Below are positions 62,609 to 64,000 of a DNA stretch of 64,000 nucleotides, piece by piece. Every line of letters starts with the position of its first letter. The first letter of the stretch is position 1. The stretch lies in NCBI GenBank assembly GCA_021325375.1, contig JAJPHG010000035.1:1-64000 (forward strand), written 5' to 3'. The position numbers were made by a program, and so were the translations under genes. Below the pieces are notes generated by a model, which was not told the DNA's origin, did not search any database, and was given only the letters and a program-made list of their open reading frames with translations. The stretch comes from Alphaproteobacteria bacterium (GTDB lineage Bacteria > Pseudomonadota > Alphaproteobacteria > Micropepsales > Micropepsaceae).

Positions 62609-62613
62609 TTTCC

Positions 62614-62746
62614 ACCCTCCCCTTGAGGGAGGGTCGACAATTTGCGGAGCGCAGCGAAGCAAATTTCGGGGAGGGGCAAAGCGGCGCATCCGATACCCCT
62701 CCCCGAAAAACGCTTCGCGTTTTTCGACCCTCCCTCAAGGGGAAGG
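62614..62746. repeat. Palindromic intergenic repeat, family A copy 3
   Basis: Arms identical in type to copies 1 and 2 (CCCTCCCCTTGAGGGAGGG), internal loops GAGCGCAGCGAAGC and CGAAAAACGCTTCGCGTTTTTCG. It fills the whole gap between the convergent genes tyrS and the AsmA-like gene. Confidence 0.85.
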
Positions 62747-64000
62747 CTATTCCGGCTTCGGCGTTCCCGGCATCGCCGGCTGTGTAGCCGGCGGCGGCGG
62801 CGCTGCGGGCGCGGGCTGGTTGTTCGACGGCGCCTGGGTGCCGTTCGGCATCTTGCCTTCGAAGATGCGGCGCAGGATTCCCGGCGTCAGCACCGACAGC
62901 GGGTTCACGTCGGCATCGGGCTGATCGGCGTTGCCGTGCACCGAATAGGTCATGCCGAAAATGCCCTCGCCCTGCTTGCCGACGATCACGTCGCCGATCA
63001 CCGGGATGTGGCCGAGCACATTGTTGAGCATGAACAGAGGCGCGAGCGTGCCCTTGAGCGCGATCGCGTTCTTCGGCCGGTCGATATAGCCGTCGGCGGT
63101 GAAGCCGATGGCGGGGCCCGTCGCGCGCGCGCCCTTGATGTCGATGACGCCGTTGCGCGACGAGAACGGCGCCTCGAGCGTGTCGACGGCGATGCCCTGC
63201 CCCTGCATCAGGTTGATCAGCCCGTCGAGCGAGCCCGCGGTGAACAGGCGCGCGAGGAACGGCTGGTTCAGGACCTTGAAGTCCTTGAGCGTGAGCTTGC
63301 CCTGATAGTCGGGCGCGGCAGGGTCCTTCGGCGGATCGCCCGCCCTGCCGGGCAAGGTCGCCGCGAGATCGACCTTGCCGCCGCGCAGGCTCGAGAAGCC
63401 GAACAGGCCCTTGGCGAGCAGCCCCAGATCGCTCGTCTGGAATTTGAGATTGCGCCCCGTCTCGCCCTGCGCCATGTCGGCGGTCACCGTCGACTTGCCG
63501 AGCGTGCCGTTCAGCGACAGCGACGACGGGCGGTCGCCCACGCCGGTGACGTCGAGGGCAAGCGGGGTGACCGCCACGCCGTCGCGCAGCGTCAGCTTGT
63601 CGAGGCGCGCGCTCAGGTGGAACGGACCTTCGAGCGTCGTGTCGCCCGAGCCGCCCGTGCCGCGTCCGCCAAGCTTGGTGCCGTCGAGCGAGCGGCCGCG
63701 CACCGCGATATCGGTGCCCGCCGGCCCGCGCGTCATGTTGAACGAGAAATCGTCGATGGCGCCGAAATGGATGAGCGGAAAGGCGAGCTGCGTCATGTGC
63801 CCGTCCTTGTCGAAGCTCGCGCTCCCGTTCGCCGTGACGCCGGGGCCGCCGATTTTCATCGTCTCGGAGCGGATCGTGCTCTGCGGCCCGAAATTCGCGG
63901 TCACGCGCGCCGAGGTCGGGAAGCCCGCCGGCTTGTTGAGGCCGATGAGATCGAGCGACAGGGTCGACGGCGCAAGGTCGAGCGTCATGTCGGCGTTGAG
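62747..64000 (-). CDS. AsmA-like C-terminal domain protein (YhdP/TamB-type, partial)
   Basis: At least 418 residues; the frame stays open to the end of the window, so the start is outside it. The C-terminal part contains PSTLSLDLIGLNKPAGFP, a long run of beta-strand-type repeats, FLARLFTAGSLDGLINLMQGQGI and GDVIVGKQGEGIFGMTYSVHGNADQPDADVNPLSVLTPGILRRIF-type ending, which is characteristic of AsmA/DUF3971-like lipid-transport proteins spanning the periplasm. The extreme C-terminus is Pro/Ala-rich (APAAPPPPATQPAMPGTPKPE). Expected role: phospholipid traffic to the outer membrane. Confidence 0.8.
   Translation of the reverse strand, partial: LNADMTLDLAPSTLSLDLIGLNKPAGFPTSARVTANFGPQSTIRSETMKIGGPGVTANGSASFDKDGHMTQLAFPLIHFGAIDDFSFNMTRGPAGTDIAVRGRSLDGTKLGGRGTGGSGDTTLEGPFHLSARLDKLTLRDGVAVTPLALDVTGVGDRPSSLSLNGTLGKSTVTADMAQGETGRNLKFQTSDLGLLAKGLFGFSSLRGGKVDLAATLPGRAGDPPKDPAAPDYQGKLTLKDFKVLNQPFLARLFTAGSLDGLINLMQGQGIAVDTLEAPFSSRNGVIDIKGARATGPAIGFTADGYIDRPKNAIALKGTLAPLFMLNNVLGHIPVIGDVIVGKQGEGIFGMTYSVHGNADQPDADVNPLSVLTPGILRRIFEGKMPNGTQAPSNNQPAPAAPPPPATQPAMPGTPKPE

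Overview
The window looks like chromosomal DNA of a high-GC alphaproteobacterium. The evidence is the tRNA-Leu/tig/clpP/clpX/lon cluster, glnB-glnA, a SUF operon led by an IscR-type Rrf2 regulator, strong GC bias at third codon positions, and many small palindromic repeats between genes. The abundance of seven-repeat GloVer secreted proteins and tandem M13 peptidases would suit a peptide- or polymer-using lineage such as the Rhizomicrobium/Micropepsis group, but that placement is a guess. I see no phage, insertion sequence, CRISPR array, rRNA or replication origin.

Layout. 1-9.3 kb: the protein-quality-control cluster (tig, clpP, clpX, lon, all on the minus strand) behind tRNA-Leu(UAG). It is interrupted twice by accessory DNA: a higA-like gene plus a vapBC pair between tig and clpP, and a small secreted RHS-tip/zinc-peptidase toxin-like gene with three exported proteins and a transglutaminase-like protein between clpX and lon. 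9.4-22 kb: a GloVer protein, a Pit phosphate transporter, an unknown membrane protein, NAD(P)HX repair enzyme, amidase, a three-gene overlapping set (thiolase-like, GNAT, histidine phosphatase), an NTF2-like protein and an aminotransferase. 22-25.2 kb: glnB-glnA, followed by a 1.1-kb segment with a second vapBC that ends in a degenerate second copy of the glnA 3' end. 25.2-45 kb: unknown membrane protein, more GloVer proteins, two sibling membrane histidine kinases, parE, a membrane M28 peptidase, a DEAD-box helicase, FkbM methyltransferase, an aldehyde dehydrogenase and a diguanylate cyclase. 45.2-51.5 kb: three M13 metallopeptidases in tandem. 51.6-59.6 kb: a compact Fe-S assembly operon (iscR, an IscS-like desulfurase, sufB, cupin, sufC, sufD, sufS, sufU, sufT, sufA, tfoX-like). 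59.8-64 kb: hydrolase, TPR protein, tyrS and the 3' part of an AsmA-like gene.

How the genes work together: Trigger factor, ClpXP and Lon form the proteostasis cluster. GlnB and GlnA form the nitrogen-sensing and ammonia-assimilation pair. The suf genes form one translationally coupled Fe-S biogenesis unit that IscR probably represses. The exported proteins (GloVer proteins, M13 and M28 peptidases) suggest heavy investment in envelope or extracellular polymer handling.

Quality warning: six genes (lon, the transglutaminase-like gene, the RHS-tip gene, clpX, higA, sufC) each carry one small indel that breaks the frame inside otherwise conserved sequence. At least three of these are in homopolymer runs. 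Because lon, clpX and sufC are core genes, I read these mostly as sequencing or assembly errors rather than pseudogenes, and I annotate each as one gene.
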